Assembly (NCBI GenBank): GCA_002503985.1
Contig: DASW01000002.1
Coordinates: 62,001-126,000 of the forward strand
DNA: 64,000 bases
Direction of reading: 5' to 3'
DNA from: Thermoplasmata archaeon UBA61
GTDB taxonomy: Archaea > Thermoplasmatota > Thermoplasmata > Lutacidiplasmatales > UBA184
In this document: positions 1-7,943 of the stretch, one piece after another
How the letters are laid out: each line of letters begins with the position of its first letter
Numbering within the stretch: position 1 is the stretch's first letter
Program-made: the position numbers and the translations under genes
The notes under the pieces: generated by a model
Databases searched by the model: none
What the model was told of the DNA's origin: nothing
What the model saw: only the letters and a program-made list of their open reading frames with translations

Positions 1-361
1 CTTGGTATTCGTGCGGGTCGGCGTTCGGGTCCGTCACGATGCTCAGGACCGAGGTGTGGTTACCCCCGAGCTGGGACATCAGGCTACCCCAGAAGTTCTC
101 GGCGGCCACTACTTGAATGACCCCATCCGTGGCGGCAGGGTGGAGCGAATGGGCTGGGGCGGACGAGCTGATGGCAGAATGGGCCGCCGCGCCGAGCGGG
201 CCGGCGGCCGGATCGGCCGGCTGTGAGGGGCTGGCCTGGGTCGGAGTCATCGCCGCGCATGCCGAGCTGGGAGCGGTGCTCGAGTACACCTCGTACCCGA
301 CCACTCCCGCCGCCACGATCACCACGGCAACGACCGCGGCGATCTTGGTCGAACTCTTCAC
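1..361 (-). CDS. Metal ABC transporter substrate-binding protein (ZnuA/MntC/TroA family), N-terminal part
   Basis: Extracellular metal-capturing subunit of a zinc- or manganese-type ABC importer. Only the first 120 codons lie in the window; the rest runs off the left edge. The GTG start is preceded by GGAGGC. Residues ~5-21 form a hydrophobic signal or membrane-anchor segment, followed by an Ala/Ser/Pro-rich spacer of about 55 residues. The mature domain then begins (VVAAENFWGSL) and reaches TDPNADPHEY, whose histidine is the usual first metal ligand of this family. The gene begins 36 nt after the stop of a DtxR-type regulator on the same strand, so the two are probably cotranscribed and metal-regulated. 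Which metal (Zn, Mn or Fe) cannot be told from this fragment. The low-complexity spacer suggests a tether across the cell envelope. Confidence 0.85.
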   Translation of the reverse strand, partial: MKSSTKIAAVVAVVIVAAGVVGYEVYSSTAPSSACAAMTPTQASPSQPADPAAGPLGAAAHSAISSSAPAHSLHPAATDGVIQVVAAENFWGSLMSQLGGNHTSVLSIVTDPNADPHEYQ

Positions 362-397
362 AACGCCTCCCTTCTCCCCCGCTCGGCGATCCTCTCG

Positions 398-829
398 TCA
401 GCTCGCCTTGCCCGAGGTGCGGCAGGGGGCAATGGGCGCCCCGTGAGGGCAGACGGAGGGGTGGCCCTCCGCGGCGCAGATCTTCTCCACCGTTCGGTGG
501 CTCAGTGCGAGGTCCACCTCTCGGGCGGCCCGACACGTGGCCTCGACCGATAGGCCGGCGCGAGAGAACAAGCTCTCGGCCACGCGGTGATGACGTCGGT
601 ATTCCTCAAGACAGGCGGCCCCCCGGGAAGTGAGGCGGCTCTTTCCCCGGAAGCGGGAGATCAATCCCCGCTCTTCGAGGGGCCCGAGGTGGGCGAGGGC
701 AGAGGGTGGTCGCACGCGAAGGCCGGAGGCGATCTCCTTGAGGCTCGCTCCTCGGGACTCGCTCTGCCGCGTTGCGATAATCCGAAGGGCCTCGACTTGG
801 CGATGGGTCAACTGTTGGAGGGTTTCCAC
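398..829 (-). CDS. DtxR/MntR-family metal-dependent transcriptional repressor
   Basis: Metal-sensing repressor of 143 residues. Residues 1-~65 form a winged helix-turn-helix (LTHRQVEALRII, then SLKEIASGLRVRPPSALAHL and a wing at LISRFRGKSRL). Residues ~70-130 are the helical dimerisation domain. Near the C-terminus is the family signature ending in CPHG (CPHGAPIAPC), which carries metal ligands. There is no SH3-like third domain, so it resembles the short MntR/two-domain form. The GTG start is supported by a TATA-like element centred about 26 bp upstream, which predicts a leaderless transcript. The metal-binding-protein gene follows 36 nt downstream. Autoregulation through the palindrome next to the TATA box is inferred. 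Confidence 0.9.
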   Translation of the reverse strand: METLQQLTHRQVEALRIIATRQSESRGASLKEIASGLRVRPPSALAHLGPLEERGLISRFRGKSRLTSRGAACLEEYRRHHRVAESLFSRAGLSVEATCRAAREVDLALSHRTVEKICAAEGHPSVCPHGAPIAPCRTSGKAS

Positions 830-850
830 GGACTTGGGAGAAATCGGCAG

Positions 851-876
851 TATATATTGGCCACTCTAATTATTAG
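851..876 (-). promoter_or_regulatory. dtxR promoter with adjacent palindrome
   Basis: On the minus strand an AATATATA element (851-858) lies about 26 bp before the dtxR GTG. Directly upstream of it is the inverted repeat CTAATTATTAG (866-876; five-base arms, one-base centre). The site is AT-rich inside GC-rich DNA. Its position, abutting the TATA box, suits an operator for the DtxR-type repressor itself. The TATA assignment is well supported by spacing; operator function is inference. Confidence 0.55.
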
Positions 877-1063
877 GTATAGGCAAAATATGGACCAGGG
901 TGCGAGCCCGAAGGAGGCATGCGGGGCAGACCGTCAGAGCGCCGAGGGTTGCGTGTCGCACGCGCCGCTGCCCGCACCGAACGCTTGATTTGCCGCAGGT
1001 CCTGTGACGAGCGACGCTCGACGACCCTGCGCGAGCGGGGGAAGCGGCGCAGAAGGAAAACCG

Positions 1064-1528
1064 ATGGCGCTCAGGGTGAGTTCGCCACAGTGGAAGCGCG
1101 GAGAGACCATTCCGAAGAAGTATACGGGAGACGGGGCGGACGTATCGCCTCCGCTCGTCTTTGAGGGGACCCCGACGGGAACGAAGGCGTTCGCGTTGAT
1201 CTGCGATGACCCGGACGCGCCCGCCGGGACCTGGGTCCATTGGGTGATATACGACATCCCGGGAACCGCGAAGGGACTCTCCGAGGGCGTCCCCACCGAC
1301 GCCTCGCTACCCGACGGAACCCACCAAGGGCGGAACAGCTGGAAGAAGTCCGGATACGGTGGTCCTTCTCCCCCACCGGGGAAGCCGCATCGGTACTTCT
1401 TTCGGCTCTACGCCCTCCGCGAGCCTCTGGGGGCTGCTCCGGGCCTCGGCGCGAAGGAGGCCGAGGCGGCGGCACGGGCCAAGTCCCTCGAATCGGCCGA
1501 GTTCATGGGAACCTACGGTAGGACCTGA
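1064..1528 (+). CDS. YbhB/YbcL-type phosphatidylethanolamine-binding (PEBP) family protein
   Basis: Protein of 154 residues belonging to the PEBP/Raf-kinase-inhibitor-like family, prokaryotic YbhB branch. Family landmarks: ADVSPPL near residue 25, DDPDAP (~46-51), the WVHWVIYDIP strand (~55-64), the GRNSWKKSGYGGPSPPPG loop (~85-102), and HRYFFRLYAL. These surround the conserved ligand pocket. The ATG at 1064 is chosen because AGAAGGA stands about 8 nt before it and the protein then begins at the family's usual N-terminus; an in-frame GTG at 1004 is possible. Biochemical role in Archaea is not established. It stands alone, divergent from dtxR. Confidence 0.9.
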   Translation: MALRVSSPQWKRGETIPKKYTGDGADVSPPLVFEGTPTGTKAFALICDDPDAPAGTWVHWVIYDIPGTAKGLSEGVPTDASLPDGTHQGRNSWKKSGYGGPSPPPGKPHRYFFRLYALREPLGAAPGLGAKEAEAAARAKSLESAEFMGTYGRT

Positions 1529-1718
1529 GCCGAAGCCGAGCGCCGGTTCCCGGGGCGGAGTCTCTCGCCGGCCGCGCTCAGGGTACTCCCGGCCGGATCC
1601 GCGGCCGGGCTCGTGGGGGAGCACACGCTATTCGCCGCGCCGGGAGCGTCCTCGAAACCTCGCTGCCTCCCGGCCGGCTCTGCCCTCCCAAGTAACTTAG
1701 TCGCGCCGTCGGACCGAA

Positions 1719-1791
1719 TGGGCGCGGCCAGATTCGAACTGGCGACCTTCACCGTGTCAGGGTGACGTCATAACCACTAGACTACGCGCCC
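1719..1791 (-). tRNA. tRNA-Val (anticodon GAC)
   Basis: The minus strand folds into a full cloverleaf of 73 nt. The acceptor stem is GGGCGCG/CGCGCCC with discriminator A; the anticodon stem is TCACC/GGTGA around the loop CTGACAC (anticodon GAC, reads GTC valine codons); the T stem is GCCAG/CTGGC with loop TTCGAAT. CCA is not encoded and no intron is present. The GTC codon is heavily used in this GC-rich sequence. Confidence 0.97.
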
Positions 1792-1839
1792 GCGCGGGCG
1801 GCCACCGACGTCCGGCACTTATCTCTGTCGGGAGACAGC

Positions 1840-3387
1840 TCAGCCGTAGCCGCCCGGGAACTGGCCCGAGTCGGGGTGGTCGTTCCAGTTGTAGTAGCCC
1901 ATCGATTGCCGCTGGGACTCGGTCGACTCCTGGCGGAGCCCACCCTGGAACGAACCGTAGACCTCCCGTACCTGCTCCTCGATCGAGCGCGCCCGGAGGA
2001 GGGCCTCCCGGACGTGGCTCGCGTCCAGGAACTCGCTTCCCGAGACTGCGGCGAGGTCGCCCGCCGTGCGGATGAGGCCGCCGAGCTCGCGCAGGCGCAG
2101 GGTCAGCGCATTCCGCCGGCCGTCGAGGACCTCCGCACGACGGCGGGCCTCTTGGATGAGCTCGAGGATCGCTGCTCGGGTCGCCGGGCGGATACGGCCG
2201 TCGACGGCGATCTCCTGGGCGCAGAACTGGGCGAGGCGCAGCCGGTTGGCCTCGTTGTCCGGCATCGCGGTCTCGAGGAGCACCTCGTAGCCCGAGCCTG
2301 CGATCCGCGAGCGGAGCGGCGAGAGGATCCGGTGGATGTCCTGGATGTTCGCCGCGGCGACCAGGATGAAGTCACAAGGTACGCCGTCCACGCGCACCGC
2401 CGCTCCCCCGGACTGGGGGTTGCGCCCGGTGATCGGGAAGCGCTTCTCCTGCATCGCCGTGAGGATGTGCCGCTGCAGGAACCCGAGGTGGGGGAGCTCG
2501 TCGATGAAGAGGACTCCCTCGTGGGCCTCGTGGATCACGCCGGGAATGACGCGCTCGTAGGGGAGCGTGCCCAGCTGAGGGTGGCCCCCGTACGGGTCGT
2601 GTCGGACGTCCCCGAGGAGCTCCGTCTCGGTCGCGCCGGTCGCCATCAGGAACGTGTTGCGGTCGAGCCGGATGAGGACCTTGCGCGGGCTCTGGTGCTG
2701 GAGGGTACGTCGGCGCTCGAGCGCTCGCTGGTCGAGGACCTTGATCTGCTCGCCCGCCCGCTCGTACGCGACAACCTCCTCGACACCGGAGCGAAGACGG
2801 GTCGTGCGAACCGATTCCTGAGGGTTCCCTCCAGGGCTCACGGTGAGCTCGAGGATGCCGCCCACGAGGTCGCGGAACGGGTTGCCGCTCCCCGATACGC
2901 CCGGCGTCATCTGCTTCACGTTCCCGCAGCTCGGGCAGTAGCGCTCGGTAGGCGTGGAGTAGAAGCTGCACCGCGGGCACCGGTAGCCGAGCCGCTCGGC
3001 GACCGCGGCCGGCGCTTCGGACGGGAGGATCAGCTCCCCCTCGACGGACCGGGCCGCCTCGCGTTCGCGGTAGACCTCCTCCCGGGAGACGACCTCGATG
3101 CTGGGGCGTTCGGGGTTCTCGGGGTTGTGGACGACCCGCAGCTCGGTACGAGGGCGTTCCAAGTGGAGCGCGAGGGCCTGCGCCGTCATCGATTTCCCGA
3201 TGCCGGGGGGGCCGACCAAGAGGAGGTGGCGTCGCTGGTACGCCGCGATGCGGGCGATCTCGACCGCCTTCTCCTGGCCGATGACCCGCTCGAGCGGGTC
3301 GGTGGGGATGTGGATGTCCTCGGTGGTCGCGACCTCATCCAGGGCCGCGGGCACCTTGTGGGCACCCTCGCTTGCGGGGGTCGTCAC
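1840..3387 (-). CDS. Lon/LonB-like AAA+ ATPase with internal zinc ribbon, no protease domain
   Basis: Protein of 515 residues most like the ATPase part of archaeal LonB. Walker A GPPGIGKS is at ~59-66, Walker B GVLFIDE at ~291-297, sensor 1 in AAANIQD at ~345-350, and arginine-finger candidates follow in LSPLRSRI. The segment LERVIGQEKAVEIA before Walker A is typical of LonB. Between Walker A and B, where LonB carries two membrane helices, there is instead a CPRC...CPSC zinc ribbon (C137, C140, C151, C154) and no membrane segment. The C-terminus ends in a Gly/Tyr/Asn-rich tail; the Ser-Lys protease dyad domain is absent. It may act as an unfoldase, adaptor or MCM-like remodelling ATPase. It is followed on the same strand by tRNA-Val and preceded by dnaG with an 84-nt gap. 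Confidence 0.75.
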   Translation of the reverse strand: MTTPASEGAHKVPAALDEVATTEDIHIPTDPLERVIGQEKAVEIARIAAYQRRHLLLVGPPGIGKSMTAQALALHLERPRTELRVVHNPENPERPSIEVVSREEVYREREAARSVEGELILPSEAPAAVAERLGYRCPRCSFYSTPTERYCPSCGNVKQMTPGVSGSGNPFRDLVGGILELTVSPGGNPQESVRTTRLRSGVEEVVAYERAGEQIKVLDQRALERRRTLQHQSPRKVLIRLDRNTFLMATGATETELLGDVRHDPYGGHPQLGTLPYERVIPGVIHEAHEGVLFIDELPHLGFLQRHILTAMQEKRFPITGRNPQSGGAAVRVDGVPCDFILVAAANIQDIHRILSPLRSRIAGSGYEVLLETAMPDNEANRLRLAQFCAQEIAVDGRIRPATRAAILELIQEARRRAEVLDGRRNALTLRLRELGGLIRTAGDLAAVSGSEFLDASHVREALLRARSIEEQVREVYGSFQGGLRQESTESQRQSMGYYNWNDHPDSGQFPGGYG

Positions 3388-3471
3388 GGTCGCGGAGGAA
3401 AGCGCTCGGGAGGGTAATAGGCTCGTCGCGGAGCCTCGGGGAAAAGGTTCCGCGACGTGGGGTGGCGGTTC

Positions 3472-4824
3472 CTAGCGGTTGCCGGTCGGAGTCCCGAGGT
3501 CGGCCTTCGTGAAGACCCGGACGTTCTCGGGCATCTTCCCGACGGGCCCGAGGCGGGTCGCCACGATCGTCAGAATCCCCTTCTCCTGCGCGACATCGAG
3601 GAGCCGCTGGCTCACGATCCCGTCGAAGACCACTGCCTTCGCGGGGGTGGCCAGGTTCGCGATCGCCTCGATCATCTCCTTCACGGGGGCCTCCCCCACG
3701 ATGGCGTCGCCTTCGCCGACGAACACGCTCTTCGAGGTGTTCTCGACGCTCGTCAGGAGGTCGAAGTAGTGTTGGAGCTCCGGCGTCAGAGGGGCGGCCG
3801 GGGGCGGAGGCGGCGGGGGCGTAGGTGGGGGCGGTGGAAGGCGCGTGGGAGGTACTCGCTCGCGGTCCTCCCGGCGTCCTCCCCCGCCTCGGTCGTCTCG
3901 GCGGTCGTCCCGACGCTCCTCGCGCCGTTCGCCGCGGGCTCCGGTGTCCTCCCCGCGCTCCTCCCTCGGCTCCCGGGTCGAGCCCGTGGACTCGAACCCG
4001 CTCATCTCGAGGTACTGGTTGATGGGGATCTTGTTCCTTAGGCACTTCAGGAGCTGCTTCTGCGTCAGCTCCTCGACCTCGCTCCCCCGCGGGGCGCGCG
4101 CGACGAAATCGATGTCCATCGTCTGGAGCATCTCCCGAAGGATCAGCTCGCCCGCGCGGTCGCCGTCCGTGAAGACGGTCACGGTCTTCCCGCGCGAGAG
4201 GTCCTTCACGGTCTGGGGGACGCTCGTCCCCTCGACCGCGATGACGTTCTTGATCCCGCAGCGCAGGAGGTTCAGCACGTCCGAGCGGCCTTCGACGACG
4301 ATGAGCGCGTCCGCCTGGTCGATGTTCGGCCCGCTCGGCAGGTGTTCGGGGCCGTAGGTCGTGATCTCCTCGACCTGGACCGCCTTGCGGACGGCCTCGG
4401 TGAGGTCGAGTCCGACCCCCTTCGATTCCTCCTGGAGGTGGGCGAGGATCTCCTTCGCGCGCTCGACGACCTTCTGGCGCTTCGAGATCCGGATGTCCTC
4501 GACGCTGATGACCTCGATCTTCGCTCGGCAGGGGCCGATGCGGTCGACGGTCTCGAGCCCCGAGGCCAGGATCGCGGTCTCGACCTGGTCGAGGGACGAC
4601 GGGATCAGGATCTCGCCTTCGCTCTTTCCTTTGCGGCTGTCGATCTCGACCTCGATCCGTCCGATCCGCCCGGACTTCTGGAGGTCGCGGAGGTCGAGCT
4701 CGTCTCCGAGCAGGCCCTCGGTCTGTCCGAATACCGCGCCGACGACGTCGGGCTTGTCGATGACGCCTTCGGCGGCAATGCGGGCTCGGATCTGGTATTT
4801 CGCGGCGTTAGGGTCGTTGGTCAT
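3472..4824 (-). CDS. dnaG: Archaeal DnaG (Toprim protein, exosome-associated)
   Basis: Archaeal DnaG-type protein, 450 residues; in other Archaea it is a core partner of the RNA exosome and has been reported to have primase activity. An archaeal N-terminal domain (1-~165) precedes a Toprim domain whose acidic residues are visible in VVEGRSD (~177-183) and FTDGDRAG (~218-225). Residues ~281-345 are a low-complexity linker: a run rich in Arg, Glu, Asp and Gly, then an almost pure proline stretch. The conserved C-terminal domain follows (~346-450). ATG is preceded by GAGGAGA. It does not sit beside the exosome genes, which are about 44 kb away in the window. The linker is longer and more charged than I expect for the family, but the domain order is normal. 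Confidence 0.95.
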   Translation of the reverse strand: MTNDPNAAKYQIRARIAAEGVIDKPDVVGAVFGQTEGLLGDELDLRDLQKSGRIGRIEVEIDSRKGKSEGEILIPSSLDQVETAILASGLETVDRIGPCRAKIEVISVEDIRISKRQKVVERAKEILAHLQEESKGVGLDLTEAVRKAVQVEEITTYGPEHLPSGPNIDQADALIVVEGRSDVLNLLRCGIKNVIAVEGTSVPQTVKDLSRGKTVTVFTDGDRAGELILREMLQTMDIDFVARAPRGSEVEELTQKQLLKCLRNKIPINQYLEMSGFESTGSTREPREERGEDTGARGERREERRDDRRDDRGGGGRREDRERVPPTRLPPPPPTPPPPPPPAAPLTPELQHYFDLLTSVENTSKSVFVGEGDAIVGEAPVKEMIEAIANLATPAKAVVFDGIVSQRLLDVAQEKGILTIVATRLGPVGKMPENVRVFTKADLGTPTGNR

Positions 4825-5167
4825 GTTCGATTCTCCTCATGGCGGAAAGCGCCCCGCTGTGGGCGGGTGCCTCCCCAAGGGACGATCTAGGTACGACCCG
4901 GGTCGCCGGACGATGCGCGGAGATTACGACAAAACCGTGGGCGGAACATGAGTCGTGATTCCGGATCTCCTAGCGACGTCGGGAGGGTTCCTCCTTTCGT
5001 CCCCGGAGGGGTGCTTTCCAGCGATATGGAGTCGGGCGCGGTATTTAAGCGGGCGGTCCCGCGACCCGGGCCCGACGGAGCCCCGCTCCCACCGGCGAGG
5101 CCCACTGCCGAAGCATGCTAACAGTCTTTATATCGGCCTCCTCTACGCGACCTCGGAGCCTTAACTC
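4825..5167. promoter_or_regulatory. Divergent intergenic region with two promoters
   Basis: Longest gene-free stretch in the window (343 bp), between dnaG and the gene at 5168. On the minus strand GCTTAAATAC (5041-5050) closely matches the promoter element before rps12; it predicts a start near 5018 and hence a dnaG leader of about 190 nt ending in a GAGGAGA ribosome site. The same element read forward (GTATTTAAGC) could also serve the plus strand. On the plus strand TTTATAT (5127-5133) predicts a start near 5157 and a leader of ~11 nt for the downstream gene. I see no tRNA-like fold or convincing small ORF here. Confidence 0.5.
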
Positions 5168-5842
5168 ATGCCCCGTAAATCTGCGCGAAAAGTGCCCGAT
5201 GTCCCGGAACCCGGGACTCCCTCTCCCGAACCTCCCCTCGCGGAAGATGACTTCGTTTCGTCGCTGAAGACCGAGCTTTCGAAGACCCAAGAGGCGGCGA
5301 GCGCCCAGACCGGGGAGGACCTGTCGCACCGGGCGGAGATCAACCGCCGACTCCTCCAGGACCTCTGGGAGGTCCACAATCAGTTCGAGGAGGTCTCGGT
5401 CCATCTCACCATCGACCCTTCCCAGACGCTCTTCGCGACGTTCACCGAGTACCCCACTACCTGGACGTTCAAGGAGAACTTCGACTTCGGGGCCGTCAAG
5501 ACCATCGAGCTCGGCGACCGCGCGGCCGGCTGGGTCGGCTTCACCCTCCGCTTCTGGTACTACCGCACGCCCGAAGGGAAGTCGCACCTCCGTGGGATCT
5601 TCGAGTGGTGCGACGGGGAGAGCTACCACCGCTACTCCGGATGGATGCGGATGATGAGCCAGGCCGTGCTCTACGACAGCGCCGAGGACGAGGTGCACGT
5701 CGGGGAGCTCCATCGCGTCCTGAAGGACGTCGTGGTGCAATGGTACTCCGCCCACCTCGCGCGCACCCCCGAGGCGCTGGTCGCGCACCTCAAGGAGAAG
5801 TACCCGAAAGGGGCCTCCTACGCGAAGGAATCGTACCGCTAA
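5168..5842 (+). CDS. Uncharacterised protein, 224 residues
   Basis: I do not recognise the family. The first ~40 residues are basic then Pro/Glu/Ser-rich and probably disordered. From ~45 the protein looks well folded: a helical stretch (EINRRLLQDLWEVHNQFEEV), then alternating strands with many aromatics (FATFTEYPTTWTF, GWVGFTLRFWYYRT, GIFEWCDGESYHRYSGWMRM), and a C-terminal helical part. No signal peptide, membrane segment or metal-binding cluster is present. A TATA-like element 38-44 bp upstream and typical local codon use support expression. It stands between divergent dnaG and DP1 in the same direction as DP1. A role linked to replication or RNA metabolism would be a guess from position only. 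Confidence 0.75.
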   Translation: MPRKSARKVPDVPEPGTPSPEPPLAEDDFVSSLKTELSKTQEAASAQTGEDLSHRAEINRRLLQDLWEVHNQFEEVSVHLTIDPSQTLFATFTEYPTTWTFKENFDFGAVKTIELGDRAAGWVGFTLRFWYYRTPEGKSHLRGIFEWCDGESYHRYSGWMRMMSQAVLYDSAEDEVHVGELHRVLKDVVVQWYSAHLARTPEALVAHLKEKYPKGASYAKESYR

Positions 5843-5973
5843 GCGCGCGGACGACGCTCGGCACCGCCCGGGACCCGCCCGGACGCCCCAGTCTTGAAAT
5901 AAGCCGGGGCTGCTTCGCGGACGAGCTGACCGGTCGTCGGTCCTAGGACCGGGACGGGTGGCCAGGGTAGTAC

Positions 5974-7485
5974 GTGGCGGGAGCGTTGCGCGAGCACTTG
6001 GTCGCCTACTTCGAAGAGCACCACAAGCTCCTCGAAGCCGGGGCCCTCCAGCTCCTCCTCTCCGACCGACAGCCGCTCGCGCTCTCGCGGGAGCTTCTCG
6101 CTCGGTCCGACGAGAGCTCCCCGTTCGTCACCCGGGAGATGGTGGAAGCTGCGCTGGCCCGTCGGCAGGCTCCCGCTCACCGCGCCGAGGTGGCGGTCGC
6201 GGGGCTCGTGGCGAGCGCCAATGCCCGCCGCGCGGCCGTGCCGTTCGAGCTCCTGTCCGAGGGGTTCACAGGACCCCCGGTCGCGACCCAGCCGATCGCC
6301 GCGTTCGGAGCGCTCTTCCAGTCCCGCTACCGCGCTCTCGCCCGGATGCTCCGGGGCCGGCCGGACCTCCCGAACCTCCGGCCGATCCGAGAGCTGCGGG
6401 CGTCCGAGGGTACGTCGTCGGTCATCGGGATGGTGAGCGGGGTCCGGGAGACGCCCCAGCGGCACCACCTGATCCTCACCGTGGACGACGAGACCGGTTC
6501 GCTCGAGGCGCTCGTCCCGAAGGACTCGCCCGGGTCCCGCGTCACATTCCTCTCCGACGAGGTGGTCGGCCTTCGCCTGACGTTCGGGAAGGAGCCGGGC
6601 CGGATCCCCCGGGTCGCTCACGTCGAGCGTCCCGACATCCCCTCGACCCGGCCGATGGGCCGGTCGACCACCCCCCGACGGGTGATGTTCCTTTCCGACC
6701 TTCACGTGGGAAGCCGGTCGTTCCTCAGCGAGAGCTGGGCCCACTTGGTCGAGTTCCTGCGGGGGCGCGGCCCGCATGCCGAGCTCGCGGCGTCCATCGA
6801 CTTTGTCGTCATCGCGGGAGACCTCGTGGACGGCATCGGGGTCTACCCCCGGCAGGAGCGGGACCTTGCGATCTCCGACGTGGTCGAGCAGTACGCCGAG
6901 GTCGGTCGTCGCCTCGCGGAGCTCCCCGACCGGCTCACGATCGTAGCGATCCCCGGGAACCATGACGCCGTCTCCCCGGCGGAGCCGCAGCCGGCGCTCC
7001 CCGCGAACCTCGCCTTCCTGCTGCCGCCGAACGTGCGGGCCCTCGCGAACCCGTCCTCGTTCGCGCTCTCCGGGGTCGTGGTCGAGGCCTACCACGGGAG
7101 GAGCTTCGACGACCTCATCCCGGCGATCCCGGGAGCCTCGTATTCCCGACCGACCGAGGTGATGAAGCGGATGCTACTGATGCGCCACCTCGCGCCGATC
7201 TACGGAGACCGCACTCCGCTCGCGCCCCTTCCGCGGGACGGTCTGGTCATCGACCCCGCGCCGGACATCCTCGTCACGGGCCACTCCCACACGTACGGAG
7301 TCGACCGGTACCGGGGCGTCCTCCTGCTGAACGCCTCGACATGGCAATCCGAGACCGAGTACCAACGGATGCGCAACATCTCGCCCGTGCCGGCCCGCGC
7401 CGCGGTCGTCGACCTCTCGACCCTCGCTCTCGCCACGCTCGATTTCTCGGCCGGTCGCCTCATCGTGGGAGGACCCGAGACGTGA
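5974..7485 (+). CDS. DNA polymerase D small subunit DP1 (exonuclease)
   Basis: Proofreading 3'-5' exonuclease subunit of the euryarchaeal replicative polymerase PolD, 503 residues. The N-terminal ~130 residues are helical; an OB-fold region follows (TSSVIGMVSGVRET ~149-162). The C-terminal half is a calcineurin-like phosphoesterase with all metal motifs: FLSDLHVGS, VIAGDLVDG, IPGNHD, and VTGHSHTYG. The exonuclease site therefore looks intact. GTG start; the upstream element TTGAAATAAG near 5892 is a weak TATA candidate, giving a leader of ~50 nt. The catalytic large subunit DP2 is not in this window. Its stop overlaps the cutA GTG (GTGA). Confidence 0.95.
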   Translation: MAGALREHLVAYFEEHHKLLEAGALQLLLSDRQPLALSRELLARSDESSPFVTREMVEAALARRQAPAHRAEVAVAGLVASANARRAAVPFELLSEGFTGPPVATQPIAAFGALFQSRYRALARMLRGRPDLPNLRPIRELRASEGTSSVIGMVSGVRETPQRHHLILTVDDETGSLEALVPKDSPGSRVTFLSDEVVGLRLTFGKEPGRIPRVAHVERPDIPSTRPMGRSTTPRRVMFLSDLHVGSRSFLSESWAHLVEFLRGRGPHAELAASIDFVVIAGDLVDGIGVYPRQERDLAISDVVEQYAEVGRRLAELPDRLTIVAIPGNHDAVSPAEPQPALPANLAFLLPPNVRALANPSSFALSGVVVEAYHGRSFDDLIPAIPGASYSRPTEVMKRMLLMRHLAPIYGDRTPLAPLPRDGLVIDPAPDILVTGHSHTYGVDRYRGVLLLNASTWQSETEYQRMRNISPVPARAAVVDLSTLALATLDFSAGRLIVGGPET

Positions 7486-7943
7486 GCCCATATCCCCTCG
7501 AAAGCGCCCGCGCGGCGGGCCCGATGCGCCTCGTGCTCACGACGTACCCGTCGCGCGAGGCCGCGCTGGCGGCCGTCGAGTCCACCCTCCGGGCCCGGCT
7601 CGCGGTGTGCGCGAACATCGTGCCGGCCCATTCCCGATACTGGTGGATGGGCCGGGTCGAATCCGCGGACGAGTCGCTCGTCCTGTTCAAGACGACCCCG
7701 AAGCGCGTGGGCGCGCTCTTCCGCCACCTCGAGACGACCCACCCGTACGACGTTCCCGAGGTCGCCGAGATAGACGTGCCGCGGGTCGGGAACGCCTACC
7801 TTCGGTACCTGGCCGCGACCCTCGACCCGGGATCCCCCGTGCCGCCGTCCGGCGGTCGTCCTACGCGTCGGGGAGCACGGCGAGCCCGGGGAGCTCGAGC
7901 CCCTGCACGAACTCGAGCGCCGCACCACCGCCGGTCGAGATGA
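7482..7943 (+). CDS. cutA: CutA1-family protein with extended basic tail
   Basis: CutA family, small trimeric proteins tied to divalent-cation tolerance. The conserved core is LVLTTYPSREAALAAVES, LAVCANIVPAHSRYWWMGRV, and the late TTHPYDVPEVAEIDV segment. The GTG start overlaps the DP1 stop by four bases; an internal ATG at 7524 would give the more usual N-terminus (MRLVLTTYP). The family normally ends soon after AYLRYL, near 7815. Here the frame stays open for another ~40 Arg/Pro/Ala-rich residues that run antisense through the last 83 bases of pgk. The tail looks like antisense read-through rather than a domain. Core identity is secure; the true C-terminus is odd. Confidence 0.88.
   Translation: MSPYPLESARAAGPMRLVLTTYPSREAALAAVESTLRARLAVCANIVPAHSRYWWMGRVESADESLVLFKTTPKRVGALFRHLETTHPYDVPEVAEIDVPRVGNAYLRYLAATLDPGSPVPPSGGRPTRRGARRARGARAPARTRAPHHRRSR

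Noticed and set aside
919..1164. 81-codon gene with GGAGGC before its ATG
   Set aside because: Arg-rich, overlaps the PEBP start by 100 nt in another frame; no family match. The ribosome site may be chance.
1876..3417. Long plus-strand open frame of 513 codons
   Set aside because: Antisense to the Lon-like ATPase; composition is Arg/Val/Glu-rich shadow of GC-rich codons and has no domain motif.
5060..5130. Possible small RNA from the forward GTATTTAAGC element
   Set aside because: No stable conserved fold, C/D or H/ACA box that I can recognise.
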